The notes below the pieces were generated by a model. That model saw only the letters and a list, made by a program, of their open reading frames with translations. It was not told the origin of the DNA and did no database searches. Shown piece after piece: positions 48,355 to 57,199 of a stretch of DNA of 64,000 nt; position 1 is the first letter of the stretch, and each line of letters opens with the position of its first letter. Made by a program: the position numbers and the translations under genes. Origin of the DNA: Atlantibacter sp. RC6 (GTDB lineage: Bacteria > Pseudomonadota > Gammaproteobacteria > Enterobacterales > Enterobacteriaceae); assembly GCF_014193285.1 (NCBI RefSeq), contig NZ_JACHZE010000006.1, forward strand, positions 240,165 to 304,164, written 5' to 3'.

Positions 48355-49619
48355 TGAATTACCCAACGGGTGTTGAAATACATAATGGAAAAATTCGTAT
48401 CACCTTCACCTTCCGTGGCAAGCGTTGTCGTGAGGTACTGAAGGGTTGGGTAGTCAATAATGCCAATATCAGAAAAGCCGGCAGCCTGCGGGCGCTGATC
48501 ATGAGCGAGATCCAGCTGGGCGAGTTCGATTACGCGCTTCGTTTTCCAGAATCAAATGCGGTTAAAAAATTTACTTCCACACGTGTAGCAAAAACATGGG
48601 GAGAGTTAGTCGCACTCTGGTTGGGTGCAAAAGAAGAAGATATCTCAAAGAATACTATGGCACGCGTTCTCGCCCAGCTAAAGACAATGAACAGGATTAT
48701 CGGCGAGATGACACCTATAGCCGATATCACACACAGCGACATGATGAACTACCGCAAAGAACTACTGCGGGGAGAAACTTTTTACGCAGATGGCCACAAA
48801 AGAAAGAAAGTCGGTCGCAGTGTTAACACGGTCAATGACTACATATCCCTGACCTGTCAGATTCTTCGCTATGCCCACAGGAGCAAATTCATACAAGATA
48901 AGCCGTTCGAGTACATTCCCAAGCTACATAAGGATCGCACCAAACCAGACCCTCTTCTCAGAGATGAATATGCCGCGCTCATACTGGCGATAACCGGACA
49001 GGATCGAAATATGTGGCAGTTCGCCATTAATTCAGGTCTGCGTCACGGGGAAATTGCGGCGCTTGCATGGGACGATGTTGATTTAAATGCAGGCACGGTT
49101 CATATCAGGAGAAACTTGACAGGCCGGGGGGATTTTGTTCCGCCTAAAACACTCGCGGGTGATCGCATCATCACCCTACTTGCCCCGGCTCTCGAAGCGC
49201 TGAAAGCCCAGCATTCAGTTACCGGCAATTTAGCGATTACAGAGATTGTTCAGCATTTCAGAGAGTACGGGAAAACCGAGATCCAAAATCACCGTTTCGT
49301 TTTCGTACCGGGTTTACGTTACGGTCAGCCAGGCAGGTATTTCTCCACTCAGTCCATAAGCGATCGGTGGGATGTATCGGTGAGTAAAAGCGGAATTCGC
49401 AGAAGGACGCCTTACCAGACCCGGCATACTTTTGCGTGCTGGGCGTTATCTGCGGGTGCAAACCCTACATTTATCGCCAGCCAGCTCGGGCATGAAGATG
49501 CGCAAATGGTCTATCGCGTCTATTCATCTTGGATAAAAGAATTCGACGGGGATCAGGTTGAGATGCTGAATGGAAAATTGGCAACCGCCCCCATTACGCC
49601 CCTGAAAAGCATCAAATGA
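48354..49619 (+). CDS. int: Tyrosine integrase, Rac IntR-like
   Basis: 421 aa from the ATG coupled to xis. An N-terminal arm-binding domain (NYPTGVEIHNGKIRITFTFRGKRCREVLKGW) very like Rac IntR (LPTGVEIRGRYIRIWFMFRGKRCRETLKGW). Catalytic residues: Arg in NSGLRHGEIAALAWDDVD, HxxR in YQTRHTFACWAL, His in QLGHEDAQMVYRVYSSW and Tyr in the latter. It integrates the phage at attB next to its 3' end. Confidence 0.95.
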   Translation: MNYPTGVEIHNGKIRITFTFRGKRCREVLKGWVVNNANIRKAGSLRALIMSEIQLGEFDYALRFPESNAVKKFTSTRVAKTWGELVALWLGAKEEDISKNTMARVLAQLKTMNRIIGEMTPIADITHSDMMNYRKELLRGETFYADGHKRKKVGRSVNTVNDYISLTCQILRYAHRSKFIQDKPFEYIPKLHKDRTKPDPLLRDEYAALILAITGQDRNMWQFAINSGLRHGEIAALAWDDVDLNAGTVHIRRNLTGRGDFVPPKTLAGDRIITLLAPALEALKAQHSVTGNLAITEIVQHFREYGKTEIQNHRFVFVPGLRYGQPGRYFSTQSISDRWDVSVSKSGIRRRTPYQTRHTFACWALSAGANPTFIASQLGHEDAQMVYRVYSSWIKEFDGDQVEMLNGKLATAPITPLKSIK

Positions 49620-49822
49620 TAAAATAACCATTAGTAATCAATAAGTTATAATAACCCCTTGATACTATAGGGGGGTATAGTAACAGGATGGACAAGTAGT
49701 TGTAAAATTTATGTTTTTGTTGGGATTCAGGGAGTTAGAATCATTGAGGTTAAGATATTCATGCATAACGTTGTAGACTGTGGGCATGAAACACAGTCGA
49801 AGAAATCTATCAGGGAAAACCG
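49620..49822. other. Right attachment region (attR side)
   Basis: 203 bp between int and the first host gene, where attR must be. It holds an inverted repeat, ACTATA (49664-49669), six G, TATAGT (49676-49681), with arms and a 6-bp spacer resembling a tyrosine-recombinase core. A partner at the left end was not found, so the core is not proven. Confidence 0.45.
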
Positions 49823-50188
49823 ATGTTCTCGTTTTTAAAGACGCTTAATCGAATGATCAGCAGCCAGCAGTCGGAACAGGAACCGAAACAATACACCGAC
49901 CAGCAGCTCATCCAGTGGGCGACGGGCTGCATGCTGGAAGGGTTACCGGATGATTTCTATCAGGCCAGGCTGTTATGCACACGCCAGCCCGATCCCGAAA
50001 ACCCTGACGGCTGGATCGTCAACGTAAATCACGATGTGATGCTAAATGCGGATTCCGATTATCAGCGTTTTCAACCTGCCGATGACCTGTACCCTGTTCA
50101 GTGCGTTGAAACCCTTCTTGAGGGTAAAGAATGGCAGGAGGCGACCCTGATTTTTAATACGGTAACGGCTTCTTTTAAATGGAAATGA
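49823..50188 (+). CDS. Hypothetical host protein, 121 aa
   Basis: The first host-type gene after the prophage; AGGGA precedes the ATG. A soluble protein (FSFLKTLNRMISSQQSEQEPKQYTDQQLIQWATGCMLEGLPDDFYQARLLCTRQPDPENPDGWIVNVNHDVML ... LYPVQCVETLLEGKEWQEATLIFNTVTASFKW). No family is recognised. Its promoter region may have been altered by phage insertion 150 bp upstream. Confidence 0.65.
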   Translation: MFSFLKTLNRMISSQQSEQEPKQYTDQQLIQWATGCMLEGLPDDFYQARLLCTRQPDPENPDGWIVNVNHDVMLNADSDYQRFQPADDLYPVQCVETLLEGKEWQEATLIFNTVTASFKWK

Positions 50189-50355
50189 GGCTAAGGGCCG
50201 GGTTTATCGAGACTCGCGTCAGTAAGCCGACGATTTGCCAGGAGCGATCCTTCGCAATGTTTGCCCGGGCAGCCTGTCGAACGGCTGCTTCGGGTCAATT
50301 CCCGTTGTTATCTCACAGAGTGAGTATCAGGGCCGTATACCCGCCGGTAGCCGGT

Positions 50356-50937
50356 TTACTTACCTGATTGCATTGTCATCTGCTGGGCGGACTTTAAGTG
50401 CTGCTCAACCACGGGGGTGTGCGCGTCGGCCAGGGCCTTAACATCGGGATCCTTGATATTCTGGGCATCGCTTTTCAGCTTCGACAGCACCATCTCGTGG
50501 TCTTTGGTGCCCGCGTTTTCCATATACATCTTGTCGAAGGCGTCGCCAGTCTGCTGTTCAAGCTTCGCGGCCATGTCCTTGTGCATGGCATCCGGCTCAG
50601 TCGGCAGTGTCACGCCTTTTTGCTGGGCCACAGCCTGAACTTTGGTTAAAGCACTGCCGTGGTCTTCAATCATCTTCTGCGCGAAGGTTTTAACTTCGCT
50701 ATTTTGGGCCTTTTGCAGCGCAATCCTGGCGGCGGCGACTTCATTGATATTGGCCTGCGCCATGTCCTTCAACGCTTTTTGGTCGCCAGCGCTGAGCGCG
50801 CCGCTCGATGCGGTCTGGCCTGCGGCGCTATTCTGCGCGGCGTTGGTCTGCGTCTGGGCCTGCACGCCAACAGTGCTGAACATCGCTGCTATTGCCGATA
50901 TGGCGAGCAGACTTTTCAAGGTCTTACGCTTTTGCAT
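50356..50937 (-). CDS. DUF4142 exported protein
   Basis: 193 aa with a signal peptide (KRKTLKSLLAISAIAAMFSTVGVQAQ). The mature part is a helical DUF4142 domain (LSAGDQKALKDMAQANINEVAAARIALQKAQNSEVKTFAQKMIEDHGSALTKVQAVAQQKGV). These periplasmic proteins are ferritin-like helical bundles implicated in stress tolerance in some bacteria; the substrate is unknown. It precedes stress-related genes. Confidence 0.85.
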   Translation of the reverse strand: MQKRKTLKSLLAISAIAAMFSTVGVQAQTQTNAAQNSAAGQTASSGALSAGDQKALKDMAQANINEVAAARIALQKAQNSEVKTFAQKMIEDHGSALTKVQAVAQQKGVTLPTEPDAMHKDMAAKLEQQTGDAFDKMYMENAGTKDHEMVLSKLKSDAQNIKDPDVKALADAHTPVVEQHLKSAQQMTMQSGK

Positions 50938-51117
50938 TTTGCTCTCCTGGAGGTCATGGATGAGGTTAGTGCCAAATAATCAACCGTGTGCGGTTTCGTA
51001 TGAAAATAACCACGGTTATGGTCAGTATAGTGGTAGACAGCAGATTAAGTGACAAACCTCACGCCCAGCGGCAGGAATTGACGGCAACACAGGGCGTTAG
51101 CTAGCGGAAAATTTTGG

Positions 51118-51714
51118 TCAGGTCAGGTCGTGCAGCGGTTTGCCGTAAGGCTTACCGAGCGCAAAGTCGCTGAAAATAGCCTCCAGACCCTGTCTTTCCG
51201 GTGTACACGCCATGACGCCAACAAAGCGTTTTTGACGGTGAGGCCAGTGACACAACCTGAGCAGCGGCCACGTTTTACCGTCTGTAGAATACTGGATCCG
51301 TAATGCCTCGTTTTCCAGGGTAGCGCGCATCCAGAATGTGCCCGGATCCCCCGGGAACAAACCGGTTGCCCAGTCCGACGTGCCACGCGTTACCACGCTG
51401 CCGATAGCGGGCAGCTCGTCATTAAACTCAATGCCTGCTTTAACCCAGTGTTCCTGGTCATCCTGAATAAAGATGCCCGCCTGATCATAAAGATGGGTGA
51501 ACTCCGCCATGACTTTTACCTGAAGGGTGAATTCCCCTTCGATATCAAATCCCCAGGCGTGGCCGCTATGGCGCTGAAAACCGTAAAAAGTCCGCGCCCA
51601 AAAATCCGTATTAGCCTGGGTGGTGAAGCGCAGATTTCCGTTCTCAAAACTATAATTATCGGGTGGGTTCAGCCAAATGCCGCCCTCTGCTTGCAGCGAA
51701 TCAATTATGATCAT
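51118..51714 (-). CDS. DUF1349 family protein
   Basis: 198 aa, beta-jelly-roll type (WLNPPDNYSFENGNLRFTTQANTDFWARTFYGFQRHSGHAWGFDIEGEFTLQVKVMAEFTHLYDQAGIFIQDDQEHWVKAGIEF ... GVMACTPERQGLEAIFSDFALG). It matches DUF1349, a concanavalin-like fold often linked to carbohydrate metabolism or regulation. No signal peptide; cytosolic. It stands alone in this region. Confidence 0.85.
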   Translation of the reverse strand: MIIIDSLQAEGGIWLNPPDNYSFENGNLRFTTQANTDFWARTFYGFQRHSGHAWGFDIEGEFTLQVKVMAEFTHLYDQAGIFIQDDQEHWVKAGIEFNDELPAIGSVVTRGTSDWATGLFPGDPGTFWMRATLENEALRIQYSTDGKTWPLLRLCHWPHRQKRFVGVMACTPERQGLEAIFSDFALGKPYGKPLHDLT

Positions 51715-51769
51715 CCGTTTTCTCCTCGTATCACGTTATTTATAGCAGTCATCCGACGCGTCTCAACGG

Positions 51770-51798
51770 GAAATAACAAGGCCCACCGAAGTGGGCCT
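51770..51798 (-). terminator. Terminator of the hsp20 gene
   Basis: AGGCCCAC-CGAA-GTGGGCCT hairpin, with a T-rich but interrupted stretch leftward. 23 bp past the hsp20 stop. Confidence 0.6.
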
Positions 51799-51820
51799 GA
51801 AACAGTGAATCACGATGTCG

Positions 51821-52291
51821 TTATGACGCTTTATGCTCGATGACCTGCTGCGAATTTTCGATAGCGATTTTACGCGGCTTTTCACTTTCCGGGATTTCCT
51901 GATAGATGGAAACGTATAACAGCCCGCTATCCAGTTTGGCATTATCGACCTTCGCAAACTCAGGCAACGAGAAGCTCAGGCGAAAATCGGCGCGTCGGAT
52001 GCCCCGATAAATCCAGCCCTCTTCACTCTCGGATTCGCTGGCCGAACGTTTACCCGAGACATGCAGGTTGCCGCCCACCGTTTCAATCTCCAGCTCCTCT
52101 TCTTTCCAGCCGGGCACGCTTAAAGTAAGCAGATAATGATTGCCGTCTACTTTTTTAAGGTCATAAGCGGGTGATGCGGAAACCGGGGTATCCCCCGTTA
52201 ACTGGCTGAAGAGCCGATCGATACGGTTAAAGCGATCGCTAAATACGGAATCAGCAAAGCCAGGAAATGCTGACAAGGTTCTGAGTGCCAT
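51821..52291 (-). CDS. Hsp20 small heat-shock protein
   Basis: 156 aa with an alpha-crystallin domain (residues ~40-130): YDLKKVDGNHYLLTLSVPGWKEEELEIETVGGNLHVSGKR ... RADFRLSFSLPEFAKVDNAKLDSGLLYVSI, the end motif being the IbpA/B-type. N-terminus FPGFADSVFSDRFNRIDRLFSQLTG. It holds denatured proteins for refolding by DnaK/ClpB. AGGAGG precedes the ATG; a sigma-32 promoter lies upstream. It is a third IbpA-like type rather than ibpA/B themselves. Confidence 0.93.
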   Translation of the reverse strand: MALRTLSAFPGFADSVFSDRFNRIDRLFSQLTGDTPVSASPAYDLKKVDGNHYLLTLSVPGWKEEELEIETVGGNLHVSGKRSASESESEEGWIYRGIRRADFRLSFSLPEFAKVDNAKLDSGLLYVSIYQEIPESEKPRKIAIENSQQVIEHKAS

Positions 52292-52356
52292 ACGTTAACC
52301 TCCTGAATCATCAATTCAAAAGTTCAAGTTAAAGGCAAGCGTGGCTTGTCCGTTAC

Positions 52357-52386
52357 TAAAATAGGATCGTCAACGGCGGTTTCAAG
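52357..52386 (-). promoter_or_regulatory. Sigma-32 (heat-shock) promoter of hsp20
   Basis: On the minus strand CTTGAAA (52380-52386), 14-bp spacer, CCTATTTTA (52357-52365), matching the CTTGAAA-N(11-16)-CCCCAT-T consensus well. It lies ~70 bp before the hsp20 start. Confidence 0.8.
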
Positions 52387-52507
52387 GGGGGAAATAAAAA
52401 AATTTCCCTGGGTCATTCACCGGGTCCTACAAGAAAAGGGAGTTGAATGTGATGCCGCAAACTTCCTATCCTGCCATTAATGACCCGAAAAATGCCCAGG
52501 AAGAATT

Positions 52508-52663
52508 ATGAACACATTCAGCATCATCGCCATCCCATTTTTTGCTGCCGCCATGGTGTTGATCACCCTGGGTGCGAGCCGGCGAAACAGCGCCTGTTTT
52601 ATCGTCGGCGGCGTATTGATGGCCTCATCGGTGGTCAATGCGGTGATCGGCATGACGCTATAA
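52508..52663 (+). CDS. Small two-pass membrane protein, 51 aa
   Basis: 51-codon frame with AGGAAG before the ATG. Two hydrophobic segments (FSIIAIPFFAAAMVLITLGA and CFIVGGVLMASSVVNAVIGMTL) are separated by SRRNS, so it is an inner-membrane hairpin. Its location beside a heat-shock gene suggests a stress-related small membrane protein, but no family is recognised. Confidence 0.6.
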   Translation: MNTFSIIAIPFFAAAMVLITLGASRRNSACFIVGGVLMASSVVNAVIGMTL

Positions 52664-53083
52664 CGGCAGATTGGCTATTTAATAACCCGTAACGAAATTG
52701 TAGAGATCATTTTGGAAAAATGATCTTTTAATCCCAGACTTATTAAAGACTTTTATTTATCGATATTATTCTGTGCCTTTTCGCAAAGCGCAAAGCGTAA
52801 CACCTCGGAAACTCCAGCCTATTACAGTCATTAATCCATTCCCGAAGGTTAATAATAGCCAAAAAATAATACCCGGCAGAATTAATATACCCACAAGCGT
52901 TGCAATAGTCTTAAATATCAATAAGTAAATAAAACAAAACCATCATCATAAATTTTAAAATTTTGTTTAAGAGAATTTTTTCAGATTTTTATTAGACAAG
53001 ATGATTTCGTTTGCTAATATTGAATCGCAGTTTCAAAAAGCTGTTTTATAAGTGCAAACACACCACAGGAGTCGTATTTTCGC
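52664..53083. other. AT-rich intergenic region
   Basis: 420 bp of low GC. A minus-strand frame (52766-52921, TTG start) could encode a 51-aa hydrophobic peptide (IATLVGILILPGIIFWLLLTF), but no ribosome site is visible, so it is not called as a gene. Nothing else is recognised. Confidence 0.5.
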
Positions 53084-53425
53084 ATGGAATGGGTTGTAGA
53101 AAAGCAGTTAGTTTGCCCCTCGACCGGCACCTTTTTCGCTTTAGTCACAAGTGCCAAAAACTTAAAACTCATATTATGGTATAAAGGCAGTTATTTTATC
53201 CGCGCAGGAAACATCCTTAACACCGGTTATTTTGGCATTAGTATTAATGGACGCGCCAGAAATATCGAAATCATTCACGCCTTTCCCTTTAATCCTGGTC
53301 TCTGGAATACATTTAAATCCGCTGTATGCTGTCCGGGCAATGACGCCCTACTTTCTTGCGAGTGTACCCGCGCTGAGAGTTGTTTATTTAAAATATGCCC
53401 TTATGGCATCAGACCGCTTGAATAA
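53084..53425 (+). CDS. Hypothetical Cys-rich protein, 113 aa
   Basis: An AT-rich gene between the unannotated gap and cybB. CAGGAG lies 12 nt before the ATG. The N-terminal half is beta-like (VVEKQLVCPSTGTFFALVTSAKNLKLILWYKGSYFIRAGNILNTGYFGISINGR). The C-terminal half is Cys-rich (CCPGNDALLSCECTRAESCLFKICPYG). It could bind metal. No family is recognised; composition unlike its neighbours suggests horizontal acquisition. Confidence 0.5.
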   Translation: MEWVVEKQLVCPSTGTFFALVTSAKNLKLILWYKGSYFIRAGNILNTGYFGISINGRARNIEIIHAFPFNPGLWNTFKSAVCCPGNDALLSCECTRAESCLFKICPYGIRPLE

Positions 53426-53452
53426 CCGCCTGACAGGGTAATGTAATTTTTG

Positions 53453-53998
53453 TTATGCGTTACGCCGGGAAGAGCGCTTGCCAGGCAGCATGCGCAGCAG
53501 CGTGTTGTCCTTCCAGACATAGTGATGAAACAGCGCCGCCGCGGCATGCAAGGCTAGCACGAGGTAGCCCAGCCGGGCGATAAGTTGGTGATAATCCGCC
53601 AGCGTATCGGCAAAATCCTCATCCGGCTCTGCCGCCACGGGCATCGTAATGCCAAACGCGACCCAGTCGCTGCCGCCATAGTATTTCATGGTCACGCCCA
53701 GCAGCGGCAGCGCAAGGTAGATAAGATAAATCAGCAGATGCACCAGATGGGAAAGCCCGATAAACAGCGGATGCGGCCTGGGCGTAATGGGCGGCGCGGC
53801 GTATTTAATGCGCAGCGCCAGCCGTGTGGCCATTAGCAGGAAGATCGCTATCCCACAGCTAAAGTGAACAGCAACGACAATGTGGCGGATGCTGCGCGGA
53901 AATTCGCTACGCAACTCCATCGCCGTATAGGCGACAATCACCAGCAGAAATACCAGCCAGTGCAGCGTGATTTGCAGTGAGGTGTATTTTGAGCGCAT
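53453..53998 (-). CDS. cybB: Cytochrome b561
   Basis: 181 aa with four hydrophobic helices. Haem-ligand histidines are in QITLHWLVFLL, HIVVAVHFSCG, HLVHLLIYLI and LHAAAALFHHYVWKDNTLLRMLP, which closely follow E. coli CybB. A membrane superoxide:ubiquinone oxidoreductase by family. In E. coli it is near hrpA and ydcF, as here. Confidence 0.9.
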   Translation of the reverse strand: MRSKYTSLQITLHWLVFLLVIVAYTAMELRSEFPRSIRHIVVAVHFSCGIAIFLLMATRLALRIKYAAPPITPRPHPLFIGLSHLVHLLIYLIYLALPLLGVTMKYYGGSDWVAFGITMPVAAEPDEDFADTLADYHQLIARLGYLVLALHAAAALFHHYVWKDNTLLRMLPGKRSSRRNA

Positions 53999-54042
53999 CG
54001 CAAAAACCCGAATAGTGATCCCTGTTTAAGCGTAGCCGCGGC

Positions 54043-54071
54043 GAAAAAAACGGCCCATATTTTGGGCCGTT
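54043..54071 (-). terminator. Terminator of proP
   Basis: AACGGCCCA-AAATA-TGGGCCGTT with seven A on the plus strand (leftward U run), 6 bp past the stop. Confidence 0.88.
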
Positions 54072-54076
54072 GTAAA

Positions 54077-55582
54077 TTATTCGTTGATGTCGGGATGCTG
54101 TTGCACCAGGCGCTGACGCTTCTCCTGAAGCTGGGCGATTTCCTGGTCGATATCTTCGATTTTTTGCTCAATGTTATCGTGATGCTCCTGAAGGATTTCA
54201 CGCGCTTCCTGGATGTCCGAGGCCGCAGGCGTCGCGCCTTTCAGCGGACGGTTGGCGGTCTCTTTCATCGTCAGGCCGGTGATCAAACCAATCACCGCGA
54301 TCACCATCAGGTAATACGCTGGCATCATCAAGTTGTTAGACGTTTCTACCAGCCATGCCGCCAGGGTCGGCGTCAGGCCTGCGACCAGTACCGAAATATT
54401 AAATGCGCTCGCCAGGGCGCTGTAACGGATATGGGTCGGGAACATCGCCGGCAGCGTGGAGGCCATCACGCCGGTGAAGGCATTGAGGATCACCGCCAGC
54501 ATCAGCAGACCGGCAAAAATCAGCCCGATAACGTTGCTGTTAATCAGAATAAACGCCGGAATCGCCAGCAACAGCAGCGCAACGCTACCGAAAATCACGA
54601 ACGGGCGACGGCCAAAACGGTCGCTCAGCAGGCCCATAATCGGCTGCACAAACAGCATCCCGATCATGATGGCGATAATAATCAGCACCCCGTGATCTTC
54701 AGAATAATGCAGGTTGTGGGACAGGTAGCTCGGCATATAGGTGAGCAACATGTAGTAGGTCACGTTAGTGGTGATCACCACGCCGATACAGGTCAACAGG
54801 CTGCGCCAGTGTTTTGTGGCGATCTCTTTAAACGAGACTTTGGGCCCATCGCGCAGGCCGTCGCGATCGCCCTGCTCCAGCTTATCGACATGCTGCTGGA
54901 ACGCCGGGGTCTCTTCCAGCGCGTGGCGTAAATAGAGCCCGATGATACCCAGCGGCAACGCCAGGAAGAACGGGATACGCCAGCCCCACTCAAGGAATTT
55001 CTCCTCGCCGATCATCGCGGAGAGCATCACCACCACGCCCGCGCCCAGCACGAACCCGGCGATTGAACCGAAGTCCAGCCAACTGCCCATAAAGCCGCGC
55101 TTGCGGTCCGGGGAGTATTCAGCGACGAAGATCGACGCGCCGGTGTATTCACCCCCCACCGAGAAGCCCTGGGCCATCTTACACAGCAACAGCAAGATCG
55201 GCGCCCAGATGCCTATCGACGCATACGAGGGTATCAGCCCGATACAGAAGGTACTGACCGACATGATAACGATGGTGATAGCGAGAATTTTCTGGCGACC
55301 ATATTTATCGCCCAGCATCCCAAAGAACAGACCACCGAGCGGGCGGATCAGGAACGGCACCGAGAACGTGGCGAGTGCGGCGATCATCTGAACGCTGGGA
55401 TCGGCGCCTGGAAAGAACACTTTACCGAGGGCGTAGGCAACGAAGCCGTAAACCCCAAAATCGAACCATTCCATGGCATTACCCAGGGAGGCCGCCGTTA
55501 TCGCTTTACGAAGCCGCGAGTCATCAATAATCGTGACATCGGAGAGCGATATCGGCTCAATTTTTTTCCTTTTAAGTTTCAT
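54077..55582 (-). CDS. proP: Osmosensing proline/betaine transporter ProP
   Basis: 501 aa (E. coli 500), start at 55582 with GAGGA upstream. Almost colinear with E. coli ProP: 12 membrane segments (AITAASLGNAMEWFDFGVYGFVAYALGKVFFPGADPS, GDKYGRQKILAI) and a C-terminal antiparallel coiled coil (DNIEQKIEDIDQEIAQLQEKRQRL) that tunes osmosensing. It imports proline, glycine betaine and ectoine with H+. Here it lies between cybB and ydcF rather than at its E. coli K-12 location. Confidence 0.96.
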   Translation of the reverse strand: MKLKRKKIEPISLSDVTIIDDSRLRKAITAASLGNAMEWFDFGVYGFVAYALGKVFFPGADPSVQMIAALATFSVPFLIRPLGGLFFGMLGDKYGRQKILAITIVIMSVSTFCIGLIPSYASIGIWAPILLLLCKMAQGFSVGGEYTGASIFVAEYSPDRKRGFMGSWLDFGSIAGFVLGAGVVVMLSAMIGEEKFLEWGWRIPFFLALPLGIIGLYLRHALEETPAFQQHVDKLEQGDRDGLRDGPKVSFKEIATKHWRSLLTCIGVVITTNVTYYMLLTYMPSYLSHNLHYSEDHGVLIIIAIMIGMLFVQPIMGLLSDRFGRRPFVIFGSVALLLLAIPAFILINSNVIGLIFAGLLMLAVILNAFTGVMASTLPAMFPTHIRYSALASAFNISVLVAGLTPTLAAWLVETSNNLMMPAYYLMVIAVIGLITGLTMKETANRPLKGATPAASDIQEAREILQEHHDNIEQKIEDIDQEIAQLQEKRQRLVQQHPDINE

Positions 55583-55940
55583 AGTCATCCTCTAAAAATC
55601 ACCGTAACGGCAGCAGATTGCACGCACGTAGCCCAGTCCGGGCAGAGCGTGGTTTCACTAAGCGGCGAAATAAAAGTTAGAAACAGGGTTGCCCCTTTGA
55701 AAGCGTAGCAGGTTTGTTATTTCAGCATGATGAAGTAATAAGCAATCGCGCTGTGTGTGTCAGGCATTGCTGTAACAACTTATTTACCTTATCAGGGATG
55801 TAAATAGTGATCAACTTCACATAATCTGAAGTTATGGATCGGCGGGTAAGGATTTACAGTTTCCGTAAACGAATGATTACAAAGATAAAGCCAGAAAAAT
55901 AGCTGCGCCGGGGCTGGCCCGGCGTCAATAAAAATGAAAC
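55583..55940. other. proP regulatory region
   Basis: 358 bp upstream of proP without a gene; the distal part is the 3' side of ydcF. It contains a CRP site (separate entry). The P1/P2 promoters and the Fis site described for E. coli are probably conserved but were not traced. A GC-rich hairpin near 55908-55925 (CGCCGGGG...CCCGGCG) could terminate ydcF. Confidence 0.6.
55806..55821 (-). promoter_or_regulatory. CRP site of proP
   Basis: Minus strand TGTGAAGTTGATCACT, fitting GTGA-N6-TCAC. The same TGTGAAGTTGATCAC sequence precedes proP P1 in E. coli, where CRP represses P1. Confidence 0.85.
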
Positions 55941-56723
55941 TCAGCGGGTCAATACCGCATTAAGCGAAGGGTCGTTACGCAGCGTTTGCCAGGCGGCTAT
56001 AACGCGCTCGGGAATATCCACTGCCTCAATAAATCCGCGACCATTGGGCCCATAACCGTCCTTATCGTTACGCAGCCGCGGGATCTCCCCAACAATCAGC
56101 GAAAGATAGCGATCCACCGACCACATCCCTTCCCCGGCGGCAAAACGCGTATCGCGCGGCGTGGCGGTCAGGGTCGGTATAATCCCCGGCACGTTAAACC
56201 ATTCCACCTGATGTTGCGCGTCGCGCCAGACGCGGGCGAACGTCGCGGCAGTACGGCGCTGCATGGTAGGGTCCTGAACCAGGATCGCCTGACGCGGCAG
56301 TAAGTCAAGGGCGTTCATCATCTCGCGGGTAAAGGCCGCGTTTTCGCCGCAATTGGTGGATTTATCCTCCACCAGCAGTTTATCGGCGGGAATATTCCAG
56401 AACCGGCCAGCGATATCCGCCAGGATTGCCGCTTCGCTGCGCCCGGTAGTAGGCAGGATGTTATAGCGCGGATGGCGGGCCACGGCGGCATACAAAAAGG
56501 GGGTGGAATGACCGATACCCCCGCTGATCAGCAGCGGGACCTGGCGCGCGGCGGCTTCCCGGCACGCCGCGTCGATAGCCGGTATCGCCGCATTGCCCGC
56601 CAGCACCACCAGGCCGATATCTTTCGCTTCCGCCAGCGCTGCGCTGTCATCCTGCGCCAGCCAGTGGCCCAGCGTATTTGCCGCATCGATCAGTGCGGGA
56701 GATAAAGGAGGAAATGGCGTCAT
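55941..56723 (-). CDS. ydcF: YdcF family DUF218 protein
   Basis: 260 aa from [25 protein letters not shown] lies 8 nt upstream. The DUF218 Rossmann fold is seen in [51 protein letters not shown] and [16 protein letters not shown]. coli YdcF binds S-adenosylmethionine; the reaction is unknown. The sequence follows E. coli YdcF throughout. It shares synteny with hrpA. Confidence 0.93.
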   Translation of the reverse strand: MTPFPPLSPALIDAANTLGHWLAQDDSAALAEAKDIGLVVLAGNAAIPAIDAACREAAARQVPLLISGGIGHSTPFLYAAVARHPRYNILPTTGRSEAAILADIAGRFWNIPADKLLVEDKSTNCGENAAFTREMMNALDLLPRQAILVQDPTMQRRTAATFARVWRDAQHQVEWFNVPGIIPTLTATPRDTRFAAGEGMWSVDRYLSLIVGEIPRLRNDKDGYGPNGRGFIEAVDIPERVIAAWQTLRNDPSLNAVLTR

Positions 56724-56803
56724 CGTCAGGTTCTCCATGTTAAAAACGTGCGACCAGTGTATCCTCGCTCCGTGAGGGTTGCAGGGAGAAGGATCCGAAA
56801 GGA

Positions 56804-57199
56804 CTACTTACGCGCATCCCGGTACAAACTCCCCTGGCCTGAACGCGCCCTTCCCCACAGTTCTTCATCGCTTAACCCGGTCTGGATCAGCTCAATGGGC
56901 ACGCCCGCATCGTTAATCACCGCCACAAAATAGCCGTCGATGGGCTCGTACGGCCCGAGGATCACCTCTTCACCTTCAATTGCCTGCTGTAAATCATCCA
57001 CCTTAAACGCCACGTGCGGCACGGTTTTTAATAGCGGATGCAGCGGCGAATCCTCGGTAAAACGGTGCCATTGAACACGAAACTTGCCGGGATTATCGGT
57101 GGTGTACATACCGGCATTAGCGCTGTAAATCCCTTCCTGAACGCCATCCTGCAACGGGATGCCGAAATGGTGAAACAGGTAGTTGATATTAGCTTTCAT
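56804..57199 (-). CDS. VOC (glyoxalase-like) superfamily protein
   Basis: 131 aa. [38 protein letters not shown] ... [50 protein letters not shown] is a single vicinal-oxygen-chelate unit with His and Glu as probable metal ligands. The substrate is unknown. It overlaps the TetR gene by 11 bp, so both are co-expressed and the regulator probably controls it. Confidence 0.85.
   Translation of the reverse strand: MKANINYLFHHFGIPLQDGVQEGIYSANAGMYTTDNPGKFRVQWHRFTEDSPLHPLLKTVPHVAFKVDDLQQAIEGEEVILGPYEPIDGYFVAVINDAGVPIELIQTGLSDEELWGRARSGQGSLYRDARK

Larger units (their letters stand above)
293..49681. mobile_element. Lambda-like prophage, RacR/YdaST immunity, IntR-type integrase
   Basis: Modules are contiguous and in lambdoid order: integrase/xis, RecE/RecT, repressor-cro-cII equivalents, O/P, nin-like genes, Q, lysis, terminase, head, tail, side fibre. 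The integrase at the right end points at the right junction, which must lie in 49620-49822. The left junction is not resolved: no convincing direct repeat longer than 7 bp was found by eye between 1-300 and 49620-49822, so the start given is approximate and the element may extend beyond the window. No structural gene appears broken, so the prophage looks potentially functional (inference). Confidence 0.93.

Noticed and set aside
52766..52921. 51-aa hydrophobic frame on the minus strand
   Set aside because: TTG start with no ribosome site; hydrophobicity alone in AT-rich DNA is weak evidence.
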